Under the pieces are notes generated by a model. That model was not told the DNA's origin and did no database searches. It saw only the letters and a program-made list of their open reading frames with translations. This document shows, in pieces, positions 43,160 through 51,835 of a DNA stretch of 64,000 nucleotides. Position numbers and translations under genes: made by a program. Source of the stretch: Gallionella sp. (GTDB taxonomy: Bacteria; Pseudomonadota; Gammaproteobacteria; Burkholderiales; Gallionellaceae); NCBI GenBank assembly GCA_023229845.1, contig JALNYK010000016.1, positions 1 through 64,000 on the forward strand, given 5' to 3'. Positions within the stretch are counted from its first letter, which is position 1. Every line of letters begins with the position of its first letter.

Positions 43160-43934
43160 GACAACTCCCGTTCCATCCATAAAAATAAAAAGTGTAGCCG
43201 ACCTTGATCAGCCCATACACGCCGAATCCCGCCACCATCAGCCCCGCCGCCAGGCGCACGCGCGGCGACTGCACCCAGCCCCTGACGCGTTCCCAGAACA
43301 GGCCTATCGCCAGCAGGTTAGGCAACGTGCCCAGGCCGAACGCCAGCATGATGGCCGCGCCGTTCTGCGCGCTGCCGCTGGCCAGTGCGGTCAGCAGCAC
43401 GCTGTATACCAGACCGCAAGGCATCCAGCCCCACAGCATGCCGAGCAGCAAAGCGCGCTGCGGCGTGCTGACCGGAAGCAGGCGTTTGGTCAGCGGCTGT
43501 ATGCGCCGCCACAGCCCGCCGCCCAGACGCTCGATACGCCGCACCAGTTTGCCACCGCCGGCCAGATACAGCCCCAGCGCGACCAGCATCAGGCTGGACA
43601 GCGCAAACAGCAGATGTTGCACCGGTACCTCGTCGCGAAACAGCAGCCCTGCCTGCCCGATGCTGCCTACCAGCGCGCCGGCGGCGGTATAGCTAGTCAG
43701 CCGCCCGCCATTGTAGGCCAGATGAAACGGCCAGCGAGGACCATCGGGAATCATGATCCGCGCGCCCGCAGGCGTGCGACGTTCGGCCCCTCTCCCGCTC
43801 GCGGGAGAGGGTTCGGGTGAGGGCTTGGGCAATTGCGCCGTTAGAATGCCGACGATGCTGCCGCACATGCCGAGGCAATGCACGCCGCCCAGCAGGCCGA
43901 CGAAGAACACCGCGACGATGCCGAACTCGGTCAT
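43146..43934 (-). CDS. TauE/SafE-like (CcoI-linked type) membrane protein with repeat insert
   Basis: A 262-residue membrane protein of the sulfite-exporter TauE/SafE family subset common near cbb3 and copper genes: MTEFGIVAVFFVGLLGGVHCLGMCGSIVG, PFHLAYNGGRLTSYTAAGALVG and MLWGWMPCGLVYSVLLTALASGS are its hallmark blocks with GGVHCLGMCG. About six spans. Between residues about 33 and 60 a Pro/Arg-rich segment (PKPSPEPSPASGRGAERR) is encoded by a palindromic repeat at 43787-43827 and looks inserted. Overlaps bioD by 4 bases, so it is read with the biotin genes. Confidence 0.88.
   Translation of the reverse strand: MTEFGIVAVFFVGLLGGVHCLGMCGSIVGILTAQLPKPSPEPSPASGRGAERRTPAGARIMIPDGPRWPFHLAYNGGRLTSYTAAGALVGSIGQAGLLFRDEVPVQHLLFALSSLMLVALGLYLAGGGKLVRRIERLGGGLWRRIQPLTKRLLPVSTPQRALLLGMLWGWMPCGLVYSVLLTALASGSAQNGAAIMLAFGLGTLPNLLAIGLFWERVRGWVQSPRVRLAAGLMVAGFGVYGLIKVGYTFYFYGWNGSCHVAA
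43787..43827. repeat. CTCTCCCGC palindromic repeat read in frame
   Basis: ccctctcccgc-tc-gcgggagaggg (11-bp arms) followed by ttcgggtgaggg, a widely dispersed proteobacterial repeat type. Here it is inside the TauE/SafE-like coding sequence without breaking the frame. Confidence 0.85.
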
Positions 43935-44599
43935 GCGCCCGGTTCCAGCAAGTCGGTATCCAGCAGCGCGGCGACTGCGAGCGCATCCGGCTGCGCCTGA
44001 TGCGGAACGATGCCCAACAATGGCGCGGCAATGCGCTGTTCCAGCGCGGCGACGTTCTCGTCCAGCATCGCCATCTCGGGATCGACCACATTCGCCACCC
44101 AGCCCGCCAGCGTCAGGCCGCGCACGGCAATCGCCTCGGCGGTCAGCAGCGCATGGTTCAGGCAGCCCAGCCGCATCCCGACCACCAGCACGACCGGGAT
44201 ATTCATCTGCTGCACCATGTCCGCGCTGTCCTGCTCGTCGTTCAGCGGCACGCGGAAACCGCCCGCGCCTTCGACGATTACCACGTCGGCCTGCGCGTTC
44301 AGCTCGGAATAGGCTTCGAGTATGCGGTCGAGGCTGATGCGGATACCGGCGAAGCGCGCCGCCAGATGCGGTGCGACCGGGCGCACGAAACTGTAGGGGT
44401 TGATCTGACCGAGGCCGGCCAGCATATTGCTGGCCGCGCGCAACTGGCGCACGTCTTCGTGCATGTCGTCGTCGCAACCCGCAGCGACCGGCTTCATGCC
44501 GACCACGCTGCGACCGCGCGCCGCGAAGGCATGCAGCAGCGCGCAGCTGACCAGCGTCTTGCCGACGCCGGTATCGGTTCCGGTAACGAAATAGCTCAT
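43931..44599 (-). CDS. bioD: Dethiobiotin synthetase
   Basis: A 222-residue ATP-dependent carboxylase closing the ureido ring of dethiobiotin. P-loop TGTDTGVGKT at the N terminus, GMKPVAAGCDD, then the VIVEGAGGFRVPLN and LVVGMRLGCLNHALLT motifs. Start at MSYFVTGTD; overlaps bioC by 4 bases upstream and the TauE/SafE-like gene by 4 downstream. Confidence 0.96.
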   Translation of the reverse strand: MSYFVTGTDTGVGKTLVSCALLHAFAARGRSVVGMKPVAAGCDDDMHEDVRQLRAASNMLAGLGQINPYSFVRPVAPHLAARFAGIRISLDRILEAYSELNAQADVVIVEGAGGFRVPLNDEQDSADMVQQMNIPVVLVVGMRLGCLNHALLTAEAIAVRGLTLAGWVANVVDPEMAMLDENVAALEQRIAAPLLGIVPHQAQPDALAVAALLDTDLLEPGA

Positions 44600-45468
44600 T
44601 TCAGGTTGAATGGAGTCTGGATGATGGATACGCCGTCGCGCGTGGTGCGCGGCTGCGGCTTCCATGCGTGACCGTACACCACTTCGTAGGTCGCGGGCAA
44701 CTTGCCGTTGCTGCGCAGCCGCTCGTAGTTCTCGACCAAGCGCGCCCAAGCCTGTTTGCCCATCAATCCCTGCCCACGCCCGGCGGTTGCATTGTGCGCG
44801 CCGATGGCCTTGAGATCTTGCAGCACGCCGCGCACATCGTCGTAGGTCAACGTCAGATATTCCATCTCCATCACCGGATCGGCGAAACCGCCATGCATCA
44901 GCATGTCGCCGACGTCGTGCATGTCGGTGAAGCGATTCAGGTGGTTATGGCCGTCCACGCCGTCGAACGCCCGCCGCAGCTCCTTCAGCGTATCCGGGCC
45001 GAAGGTGGAAAACATTAGCAAACCTTCCGTCTTCAGCACGCGATGCAGCTCGACGAATGTCGCCGGCAGGTCGTTGCACCACTGCAGCGCGAGATTGGAC
45101 CACACCATGTCGACGCTGGCGGATGCGATCGGCAATGCCTCGACATCGCCGCACACATAGCCCTGCTTCGCGCCGCCGAACAGCTTGCGCCACCAGCCCG
45201 AATGCCCGCGCGCGTTCTGCAGCATGCCGAGCGCGATATCGAGCGCGGCCAGTTGCGCCGCAGGATAGCGCTCGCCCAGCTGGCGCGTGCCCCAGCCGGT
45301 GCCGCTGCCGACGTCGAGAATGCGCGCCGGCTGCAGCTTGATGCAGTCTAGCCGCTCCAACATGCGCGAGCACACCTCGCGCTGCATCACCGCCTCGGCA
45401 TCGTAGTCCGCCGCCGCACGGCTGAAAGCGCGGCGCATCTGCCGCTTGTCGATCTCGAATTCGTTCAT
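44596..45468 (-). CDS. bioC: Malonyl-ACP O-methyltransferase
   Basis: A 290-residue SAM methyltransferase that methylates malonyl-ACP to start pimelate synthesis on the fatty acid system. N-terminal QMRRAFSRAAADYDAEAVMQREV, SAM motif ARILDVGSGTGWGTRQL, then SNLALQWCNDL and a MFSTFGPDTLKELRRAF block are characteristic. Overlaps bioH and bioD by 4 bases each. Confidence 0.95.
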   Translation of the reverse strand: MNEFEIDKRQMRRAFSRAAADYDAEAVMQREVCSRMLERLDCIKLQPARILDVGSGTGWGTRQLGERYPAAQLAALDIALGMLQNARGHSGWWRKLFGGAKQGYVCGDVEALPIASASVDMVWSNLALQWCNDLPATFVELHRVLKTEGLLMFSTFGPDTLKELRRAFDGVDGHNHLNRFTDMHDVGDMLMHGGFADPVMEMEYLTLTYDDVRGVLQDLKAIGAHNATAGRGQGLMGKQAWARLVENYERLRSNGKLPATYEVVYGHAWKPQPRTTRDGVSIIQTPFNLK

Positions 45469-46274
45469 GTTCGTTCTTCCAGGAAATCCTTGATGCATGC
45501 AACGAAGCGATCCGGATGGGAAAGAAACGGCGCATGCGCGGCACCCTCCACCAGCACCAGCTGCGCCTGCGGCATCCGCTCGGCGAGATGGCGCGACGCA
45601 TCCGGAGGAGTCAGCGTATCGCGCTCGCCGGCGATCACCAGCGCGGGCTGCGCGATTTGCGGCAGCGCCTCGCGCAGATCGCAGTCGCGCAGGATGTTCA
45701 AACCCGACTGCAACGCGGCCAACTCCGGCTCGCCGCGGCTGAAAAGCGCATTGCGCAGTTCAACCAGCAACTCGCGTTCGTTCTCGCTGCCGCGCACCTG
45801 TAGCGCGAGGAAACGGCGCAACGTCAGCGCATAGTTCTGCTCCAGCGCGGCAGCGAACTCCGCCAGCGTGTCCGCCGCCATCGCACAATCCCAGCCGGGT
45901 TGTCGCACGAAGCAAGGCGTGCTCGTTACCAGCACCAGACGCCGCACTTGCTGCGGATGGCGCTGAGCCCAGCGCAACGCGATCTGCCCGCCAAGAGACC
46001 AGCCGCAGAGATTCAGCGGCTCGCCGAACCGAGCACTCAATTCATCGACGATGGAATCCAATGGTAGGTCGGGATTTATCCCGACATCACCGCTGTGTCG
46101 GGATAAATCCCGACCTACGCTAAAACCATGTCCCGGCAGGTCCACCGCGATCACGCGAAAGTCCCGCGCCAGCCGCTCGGCCGCGCTCCCCCACATGCCG
46201 CCGTGCATTCCCCAGCCGTGGATCAGCAGCAGCGGTTCGCCGCTGCCGGATTCTTCAACGTGCAAGGCTACCAT
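45465..46274 (-). CDS. bioH: Pimeloyl-ACP methyl ester carboxylesterase
   Basis: A 269-residue alpha/beta hydrolase that frees pimeloyl-ACP from its methyl ester. Oxyanion loop LLLIHGWGMHGGMW, nucleophile Ser93 in LCGWSLGG, acid Asp in AGERDTLTPP and His in EGAAHAPF. Residues about 53-70 (GRDLSRHSGDVGINPDLP) are encoded by a perfect palindromic repeat at 46064-46118 read in frame. They fall in the segment after DLPGHGFS where BioH normally has a shorter loop, so the protein is about a dozen residues longer than usual. Overlaps bioC by 4. Confidence 0.93.
   Translation of the reverse strand: MVALHVEESGSGEPLLLIHGWGMHGGMWGSAAERLARDFRVIAVDLPGHGFSVGRDLSRHSGDVGINPDLPLDSIVDELSARFGEPLNLCGWSLGGQIALRWAQRHPQQVRRLVLVTSTPCFVRQPGWDCAMAADTLAEFAAALEQNYALTLRRFLALQVRGSENERELLVELRNALFSRGEPELAALQSGLNILRDCDLREALPQIAQPALVIAGERDTLTPPDASRHLAERMPQAQLVLVEGAAHAPFLSHPDRFVACIKDFLEERT
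46064..46118. repeat. GTAGGTCGGG-type palindrome read in frame within bioH
   Basis: Perfect 23-bp arms (46064-46086 and 46096-46118) beginning gtaggtcgggatttatccc, separated by 9 bases. Same family ends as 1863, 13436, 31606 and 47597. The bioH frame stays open across it. Confidence 0.9.
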
Positions 46275-46347
46275 TGCTCACCTGCATTTTCGTCCGCCTT
46301 GCACGTTTCCCTCCCCCCAACCCTCAGGATAGAACAACTAGCCATTC

Positions 46348-46377
46348 GACTAGGCTGCAAAAAACCGCAGCCAAGTC
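46348..46377. terminator. Weak hairpin between bioF and bioH
   Basis: Arms gactaggctgc / gcagccaagtc (one mismatch) around a loop of A and C; on the minus strand the loop reads ggtttttt. It may be a weak terminator or processing site in the 153-base gap between bioF and bioH; there is no T run after the stem. Confidence 0.3.
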
Positions 46378-46427
46378 GCTGGTTATCCCGCAAGCGGTAG
46401 AGGGGGCAAACGAATCGCTGCGCGAAT

Positions 46428-47588
46428 TTATGAATTCTGTGCAAGCTCATGCAAGGCCTCAATCAGGCGTTCGACATCCGCCTCGCTGTGCGCGGCGGAC
46501 AGCGTAATGCGCAGCCGCGCCGTGCCTTGCGGCACGGTGGGTGGACGGATTGCAGCAACCCATATGCCGCGCTCGCGCAACTCCTCGCTCAGTTCGAGCG
46601 CCTGCCGGTTGTCGCCGATCAGCAACGGCTGGATCGCCGTGTCCGACGGCATCAACTGCCAGGGCAAATCTGCCAGCCCTTCACGCAACTGCGCTATCAG
46701 CTTGCGCAGATGTTCGCGCAACGCGTCACCCTGCTCGATCAGATTCACGCTTTCCAGCAACGCGACCGACAGCGCCGGCGGCGTGGCGGTGGTGTAGACA
46801 TAGCTGTTCGCATGGTTGACCAGCGTGTCGATCACCGCCTGTTCGGCGGCGACGACGGCGCCAAACACACCGGCGGCCTTGCCCAGCGTCGCCATGTAGA
46901 TGATGCGCGGCGACGCGATGCCGAAATGCGACAGCGAGCCTCGCCCCTGCTCGCCCAGCACGCCGAAGCCGTGCGCATCGTCCACATACAGCCAGGCGTC
47001 GTGCCGCTCGCACAGCGCCAGCAATTCGCGCAACGGTGCGATGTCGCCATCCATGCTGAACACCGAGTCGGTGACGACGAGTTTGCGCCCGCTCTTTGTC
47101 TGCTCCAGCAATTGTTCCAGTTGCGCCATGTCGCCGTGGCGATAGCGCTTCGCCCCGGCGCGGCACAGCAGCATCGCATCGTTCAGCGAGGCATGGTTGA
47201 GCTTGTCGGCAAACACCGTGTCGCCCCGCCCGACCAGCGCCTGCACCGTGCCCAGATTGGCCATGTAGCCGGTGGAAAACAGCAGCGCGGCGGGCTTGCC
47301 CACGAATGCGGCGATCCGCTGTTCGAGTTCGTGATGCGCCGCGCTGTGACCGCTCACCAGATGGGCAGCTCCCGCCCCAAGCCCATGCTGCAGCGCGCCT
47401 TCCTGCAACACCCTGATCAACTGAGGATGATTCGCCAGACCGAGGTAATCGTTGCTGCTGAATGAGAGGAAAAGCTTACCGTCGACCTCGACATGCGGCG
47501 ACTGCGGGCCGGCGATCATGCGCCGCTGGCGCAACAGGCCCTGCGCGGCGCGCTCGTCGAGTTCGTTTTGGAGTTGGGAGAATGGCAT
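46428..47588 (-). CDS. bioF: 8-amino-7-oxononanoate synthase
   Basis: A 386-residue PLP enzyme joining pimeloyl-ACP and alanine. Motifs: NDYLGLANHPQL, GSGAAHLVSGHSAAHHELE (as GAGAAHLVSG), DDAHGFGVLGE, and PLP Lys in ATLGKAAGVFGA near residue 237. The first gene of bioF-bioH-bioC-bioD after the repeat that separates it from bioB. Confidence 0.96.
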   Translation of the reverse strand: MPFSQLQNELDERAAQGLLRQRRMIAGPQSPHVEVDGKLFLSFSSNDYLGLANHPQLIRVLQEGALQHGLGAGAAHLVSGHSAAHHELEQRIAAFVGKPAALLFSTGYMANLGTVQALVGRGDTVFADKLNHASLNDAMLLCRAGAKRYRHGDMAQLEQLLEQTKSGRKLVVTDSVFSMDGDIAPLRELLALCERHDAWLYVDDAHGFGVLGEQGRGSLSHFGIASPRIIYMATLGKAAGVFGAVVAAEQAVIDTLVNHANSYVYTTATPPALSVALLESVNLIEQGDALREHLRKLIAQLREGLADLPWQLMPSDTAIQPLLIGDNRQALELSEELRERGIWVAAIRPPTVPQGTARLRITLSAAHSEADVERLIEALHELAQNS

Positions 47589-47596
47589 CGGTCTTG

Positions 47597-47674
47597 GTAG
47601 GTTGGGTTAGGCGCGTTTCGCGCCGTAACCCAACGCAGCGCAATGTCGGGTTACGCTACGCTAACCCAACCTAC
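47597..47674. repeat. GTAGGTTGGG-type palindromic repeat between bioB and bioF
   Basis: Arms gtaggttgggttag / ctaacccaacctac with an internal gcgcgtttcgcgc hairpin and gtcgggttacgctacg segment. A variant of the GTAGGTCGGG family. Lies 4 bases after bioB and 8 bases before the bioF start, so the bioF ribosome site abuts it. Confidence 0.85.
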
Positions 47675-47678
47675 ATTA

Positions 47679-48674
47679 TCAATGTTTTTCCGCAAAGGGG
47701 TACATACCCAGCTTGTCCAGCAAAGCGCGATCGCGTTCCACATCCGGATTGCCGGTGGTCAGCAACTGGTCGCCGTAGAAGATGGAGTTCGCGCCGGCGA
47801 GGAAGCACAAGGCCTGTATCGCCTCGCTCATCTGCTGGCGGCCGGCGGACAGGCGCACGCGCGCGGTCGGCATGGTGATGCGCGCGACCGCGATGGTGCG
47901 CACGAAGTCCAGCGGATCGAGATCTTCCTGGTCGGCCAGCGGCGTGCCTTCGACCTTGACCAGATTGTTGATCGGCACGCTCTCGGGATACGGATTCATG
48001 TTCGCCAACTGCGCGACCAGCCCGGCGCGTTGCGTCAGGTTCTCGCCCATGCCGACGATGCCGCCGCTGCACACATGCAGGCCGGCGCGGCGCACGCGCT
48101 CCAGCGTGTCCAGCCTATCCTGGTAGTCGCGGGTGCTGATGATACTACCGTAGAACTCCGGCGTGGTATCGAGGTTGTGGTTGTAATAGTCCAGACCGGC
48201 GGCGCGCAGCTGCTCGGTCTGCTCGTCGTTCAGCATGCCCAGCGTCGCGCAGGTCTCCATGCCCAGTGCGCGCACTTCCTTGACCATCTCGACCACCGCG
48301 GCCATATCTTCCTCGGTCGGTTCGCGCCATGCCGCACCCATGCAGAAGCGGTCCGCGCCGGCATCCTGCGCGGCCTTCGCGGCCTTCACCACTTCGCTCA
48401 CGTCCAGCATTTTCCTGTTCTCGACGCCCGCATTGTGGAACGCCGATTGCGGGCAGTAGCCGCAGTCCTCGGAACAGCCGCCGGTCTTGATCGACAACAG
48501 CGTCGAGAGTTGCACCGCATTCGGGTCGAAGTGCTCGCGGTGGATTTGCTGGGCGCGGTATAGCAGGTCGGCGAACGGCAGCTTGAACAACGCCTCGATC
48601 TCGGCGACGCTCCAGCGCTGCGTCTCGTTGTTCGGCTTTTTCGGGCGGACGAATTCTATGGTCTGGGCGGTCAT
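47679..48674 (-). CDS. bioB: Biotin synthase
   Basis: A 331-residue radical-SAM enzyme inserting sulfur into dethiobiotin. Cluster motif CSEDCGYCPQSAFHN, followed by ENRKMLDVSEVVKAA and the YNHNLDTTPEFYG segment; the RLSAGRQQMSEAIQALCFLAGANSIFYGD block near the C terminus holds the [2Fe-2S] Arg. Start MTAQTIEFVRP chosen; an upstream extension has no support. Divergent from comF. Confidence 0.97.
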   Translation of the reverse strand: MTAQTIEFVRPKKPNNETQRWSVAEIEALFKLPFADLLYRAQQIHREHFDPNAVQLSTLLSIKTGGCSEDCGYCPQSAFHNAGVENRKMLDVSEVVKAAKAAQDAGADRFCMGAAWREPTEEDMAAVVEMVKEVRALGMETCATLGMLNDEQTEQLRAAGLDYYNHNLDTTPEFYGSIISTRDYQDRLDTLERVRRAGLHVCSGGIVGMGENLTQRAGLVAQLANMNPYPESVPINNLVKVEGTPLADQEDLDPLDFVRTIAVARITMPTARVRLSAGRQQMSEAIQALCFLAGANSIFYGDQLLTTGNPDVERDRALLDKLGMYPFAEKH

Positions 48675-48799
48675 GACGAATCTGGATCGGCGTTGATGGA
48701 TAGTGATATTGCGATGCACGTTACGGTGTGTTTTTCCTGTCCAGCCGTACTTCGGTATGATGGAGCGGAGCGGCGCATCATCCTAGAAAGGGCGATAGC

Positions 48800-49510
48800 T
48801 TGTCAATTTTTCACGACGCACTACTGAACATCGGCGCAAAAATCAGGCAACTATTGCCCGCACAGCCCTGCGTGCTGTGCGGGCATATGAGCCATGACGG
48901 CTTGTGGTGCGCCGCCTGCGACCGCACGCTCCCTACTCTCGCTACGTCGCACTGCCCGGCCTGTGCACTGCCGACGCCGGGCGGCGAACTGTGCGGCCGC
49001 TGTCTGAAACGACCACCGCTGTTCACTCACACCACGGCGGCATACGCCTACGCTTACCCGCTCGACAAACTGGTTCAGGCGATGAAATACCGCGAACGGC
49101 TCGCCTTGACCCATGCTTTCGCCGGCAGATTGGCGCAACGCATAGACCGTCTGCCCGATTATGTGATCGCGATGCCGCTGCATCCCGCCAAGCTGAGAGA
49201 ACGCGGCTTCAATCAGTCGCTGCTGATTGCCGCCGCGATCGCCCGAGAACTGAACCTCGAATTGCTGCCGCACGCCTGCCGTCGGGTACGCGACACGCCG
49301 CCGCAATCGGCCCTGCCATGGAAGGAACGCAAGAAGAATGTGCGCGATGCGTTTTGTTGCGACATGGATTTGGGCGGCAAGCATGTCGCGCTGGTAGACG
49401 ACGTGTTAACCACCGGATCGAGCCTGAACGCGCTCGCCAGCGCGGTGAGAAAGCGCGGCGCAGCCGACGTGTCGGCATGGGTGGTAGCGCGAACACTGCC
49501 GCACAAGTAG
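48800..49510 (+). CDS. comF: ComF family phosphoribosyltransferase-like protein
   Basis: A 236-residue ComFC/GntX-type protein. N-terminal zinc-ribbon with CVLCGH, CAACD, CPAC and CGRC pairs, then AYAYPLDKLVQAMKYRERLALTHAF and the phosphoribosyltransferase loop VALVDDVLTTGSSLNA. Linked to DNA uptake in competent bacteria, though the biochemical role is unclear. The start is a TTG with AAAGGG upstream; no ATG precedes the domain. Commonly found divergent from bio genes. Confidence 0.92.
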   Translation: MSIFHDALLNIGAKIRQLLPAQPCVLCGHMSHDGLWCAACDRTLPTLATSHCPACALPTPGGELCGRCLKRPPLFTHTTAAYAYAYPLDKLVQAMKYRERLALTHAFAGRLAQRIDRLPDYVIAMPLHPAKLRERGFNQSLLIAAAIARELNLELLPHACRRVRDTPPQSALPWKERKKNVRDAFCCDMDLGGKHVALVDDVLTTGSSLNALASAVRKRGAADVSAWVVARTLPHK

Positions 49511-49678
49511 GCAAAGGCCTGCCAACCTGAAAAATCATTTGTCCACGAAAAACACGAACAAATTCTAATGTATGCAATGACTTTCAGGACAAGCTGCCGA
49601 ACGACCAGCCCCTCCCGATCAACCCATTGATTTATTCCGCGACTTCTGTGTTTTCCGCGGACCTCCCGGAATCGATTC

Positions 49679-50881
49679 CTACAATCCGTTAAGTTTGCGC
49701 TGGATGAACACCTTCAAGTCGGGACTGAGCGTCTTGCTTTCCAGCGCCTGCCGGTATGCGGCCTTGGCCTCTTCGGTGCGCCGCAACGCCTGCAGCGAAA
49801 TCCCGTAGCCCATCAGCCACGCACCGTTGCCCGGCTGCAGCTGCAGCGCAGCCTGATAGTGGGAAGCCGCGTCGGCATGGAGATTGTTGCGTTGCTGCAA
49901 CGCAGCAAGAAAGGCCAGATAGTCGGCCTTCGCTTCGGCGTAGGCCAGCGACCTCTCCAACGTGACCAGCGCCTCGCCCGTCGCACCGCGCTCCACCTGC
50001 AGGCGCGCCAGCAGCATCGCGAAACCGGTGTGCTGCGGCCGGCTATCCAGCCGCTCCCGCAGCAATCGCTCCGCCTCGTCGCCGAGCTTGTCCTCCAGCA
50101 AAAGCCCCACCAGCGCTTGGCGCGCCGCATCGTGAGCGCCGTCCAGTTGCAGCGCCGCCCGATAACTCGCTATCGCATCACTGCTGCGGCCCCGCTGCAT
50201 CAGCTCGACACCCCTGCGAAATTCGGCTTCGGCCTGCTGGCTGCGGCTGATTTGCTTCATCGGTATCTCGTCAGTCGCGACAGGGGCAGTTGTCGCCGGC
50301 TTATCGGAATGCGCATCCTGTTTCGGCGCGACCGTCCGGTTCGCCGACGGCGCTGCTGTGCGCGGCTTGTCCTGCACGGCCAATACGGCAGGTTTCGGCG
50401 GCACGCTCGCTACCGCCTTGGGGGGCGGCACTGCCTTCGGTACGGGCTTCGGCGCTGGCTGCGGCACGGGTTTCGGCGCTGGCTGCGGTGCAGGCTTTGG
50501 CGCTGCCTTCGGTACGGGCTTCGGGGCTGCCTTCGGTACGGGCTTCGGGGCTGGCTGCGGTACAGGCTTTGGCGCTGGCTGTGCACGCTCGGTGACCGAC
50601 ACGGCAACAGCCGACGCGGCCGAAACCGGCACGCCGGATGGATTCGCGACGACATTCGGAACCGGCCTGGGCGCGGAGAACGCCACGGCCTGCTGCAGTT
50701 TCGCGACACCCTCGGTGCCGCGTTGCTGCCACCACCATGCCGCCAGCGTCAGCAACAACAGCGCAGCCAGCAACAGCGGCATGCGCGCCGATCGGGGCGG
50801 CGGCACTGCTCGCACCATATCCTGATCGACCTGCACGCCGCGCCGCTCGAGCTGGCTGAGCACCCGATTGATGATGCTCAT
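49679..50881 (-). CDS. mshN: MSHA biogenesis protein MshN (TPR protein)
   Basis: A 400-residue protein with one N-terminal span (MPLLLAALLLLTLAAWWW, about 34-51), a long Pro/Lys/Ala linker made of repeats (residues about 100-160), and C-terminal tetratricopeptide repeats from about 215 (AEFRRGVELMQRGRSSDAIASYRAAL and following). The layout MSIINRVLSQLERRG, span, linker, TPR is that of MshN. Start overlaps mshM by 4 bases. Role in MSHA pilus assembly is by family. Confidence 0.88.
   Translation of the reverse strand: MSIINRVLSQLERRGVQVDQDMVRAVPPPRSARMPLLLAALLLLTLAAWWWQQRGTEGVAKLQQAVAFSAPRPVPNVVANPSGVPVSAASAVAVSVTERAQPAPKPVPQPAPKPVPKAAPKPVPKAAPKPAPQPAPKPVPQPAPKPVPKAVPPPKAVASVPPKPAVLAVQDKPRTAAPSANRTVAPKQDAHSDKPATTAPVATDEIPMKQISRSQQAEAEFRRGVELMQRGRSSDAIASYRAALQLDGAHDAARQALVGLLLEDKLGDEAERLLRERLDSRPQHTGFAMLLARLQVERGATGEALVTLERSLAYAEAKADYLAFLAALQQRNNLHADAASHYQAALQLQPGNGAWLMGYGISLQALRRTEEAKAAYRQALESKTLSPDLKVFIQRKLNGL
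50430..50590. repeat. Tandem coding repeat in mshN
   Basis: About 24-base units such as ggcgctggctgcggcacgggtttc encode alternating APKPVPQ and APKPVPK motifs. The DNA units are nearly identical, so copy number is expected to vary. Confidence 0.85.
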
Positions 50882-51834
50882 CGCAGCAAGAACCAGCCGA
50901 TTCCCAGCGAAACGACAACCGCCGCGACAGTCAGGGTCAGCGCCCAGGGTAACCAGTCCCGGCGCGCCTCCGGTGTATCGGCCGCGGCATCGCGGATGTG
51001 CCGTGCATACACCCGATTTTTCCCCTCGCCGTAGGCCAGCATCAAGGCCTTGTGCGCGACGATATTGACCAGCCTCGGGGTGCCGCGGGTAATGCGGTGC
51101 AGCTTGGACACCACCGCCCTGCCGAACAGCGCTTCGCCGGAATAATTGGCGACGGACAGGCGGTGATGCAGATAGCGTTCCAGTTCGTCGCGATCCAGGC
51201 CCCGCAGCTCGTACTGAAAGCTGATGCGCTGGCGCAGCTGGCGCACCGAATGATGCTGCAGCCGCTCGTTCAGTTCCGGCTGACCGAACAGCACCACCTG
51301 CAGCAGCTTGCGCTTCTCGGTCTCCAGATTGGTCAGCAGGCGCAGCACTTCCAGGCTCTCCAGCGGCATCGCCTGCGCCTCGTCCAGACACACCAGCGCG
51401 TGCTGCCCCTTGCTGGCGCACTCCAGCAGCGCATAGGTCAGGCCCTTCAACAACTGATGCTGGTCGGCGTCCTTCTCAAGCGGCACGCGAAACTCATCGG
51501 CCAAGGCCAGCAACAAGCTGCGCGGTTCGAGATAGGGATTGGGGACATAAGCCGTGACGAAGCGCCCCGTGGCGGTGGTAGGCGTAGCGTGATCCTGAGT
51601 GCCGATCGCGGTGGTGGGCCGCATATCCTGATTCAGCGCGGCAAGGAACTTGCGGCACAGCAGCGTCTTGCCGTAGCCCACCTCGCCTGTGATCTTGATG
51701 AAGCCCTCGCCGCTGCGCGCCGCCACCAGCAAGGTGTTGAGCGCCTCCTGATAACTGCTGCAGGTAAAAAAGAAACTGGTGTCGGGGGTCAGACTGAATG
51801 GCGGCTGGCGCAGCCCGAAGTGTTCGAGATACAT
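50878..51834 (-). CDS. mshM: MSHA biogenesis ATPase MshM (ExeA-like)
   Basis: A 318-residue AAA ATPase: N terminus MYLEHFGLRQPPFSLTPDTSFFF, Walker A GEVGYGKT at 50-57, Walker B LVCLDEAQAM near 147, sensor LFGQPELNERL, and one C-terminal span (LTLTVAAVVVSLGIGWFLL). ExeA/MshM ATPases help build the secretin pore. Follows mshL by one base. Confidence 0.93.
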   Translation of the reverse strand: MYLEHFGLRQPPFSLTPDTSFFFTCSSYQEALNTLLVAARSGEGFIKITGEVGYGKTLLCRKFLAALNQDMRPTTAIGTQDHATPTTATGRFVTAYVPNPYLEPRSLLLALADEFRVPLEKDADQHQLLKGLTYALLECASKGQHALVCLDEAQAMPLESLEVLRLLTNLETEKRKLLQVVLFGQPELNERLQHHSVRQLRQRISFQYELRGLDRDELERYLHHRLSVANYSGEALFGRAVVSKLHRITRGTPRLVNIVAHKALMLAYGEGKNRVYARHIRDAAADTPEARRDWLPWALTLTVAAVVVSLGIGWFLLR

Positions 51835-51835
51835 A

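Noticed and set aside
50430..50590. CRISPR-like array
   Set aside because: Units are contiguous, in frame and encode a Pro/Lys linker; there are no spacers.
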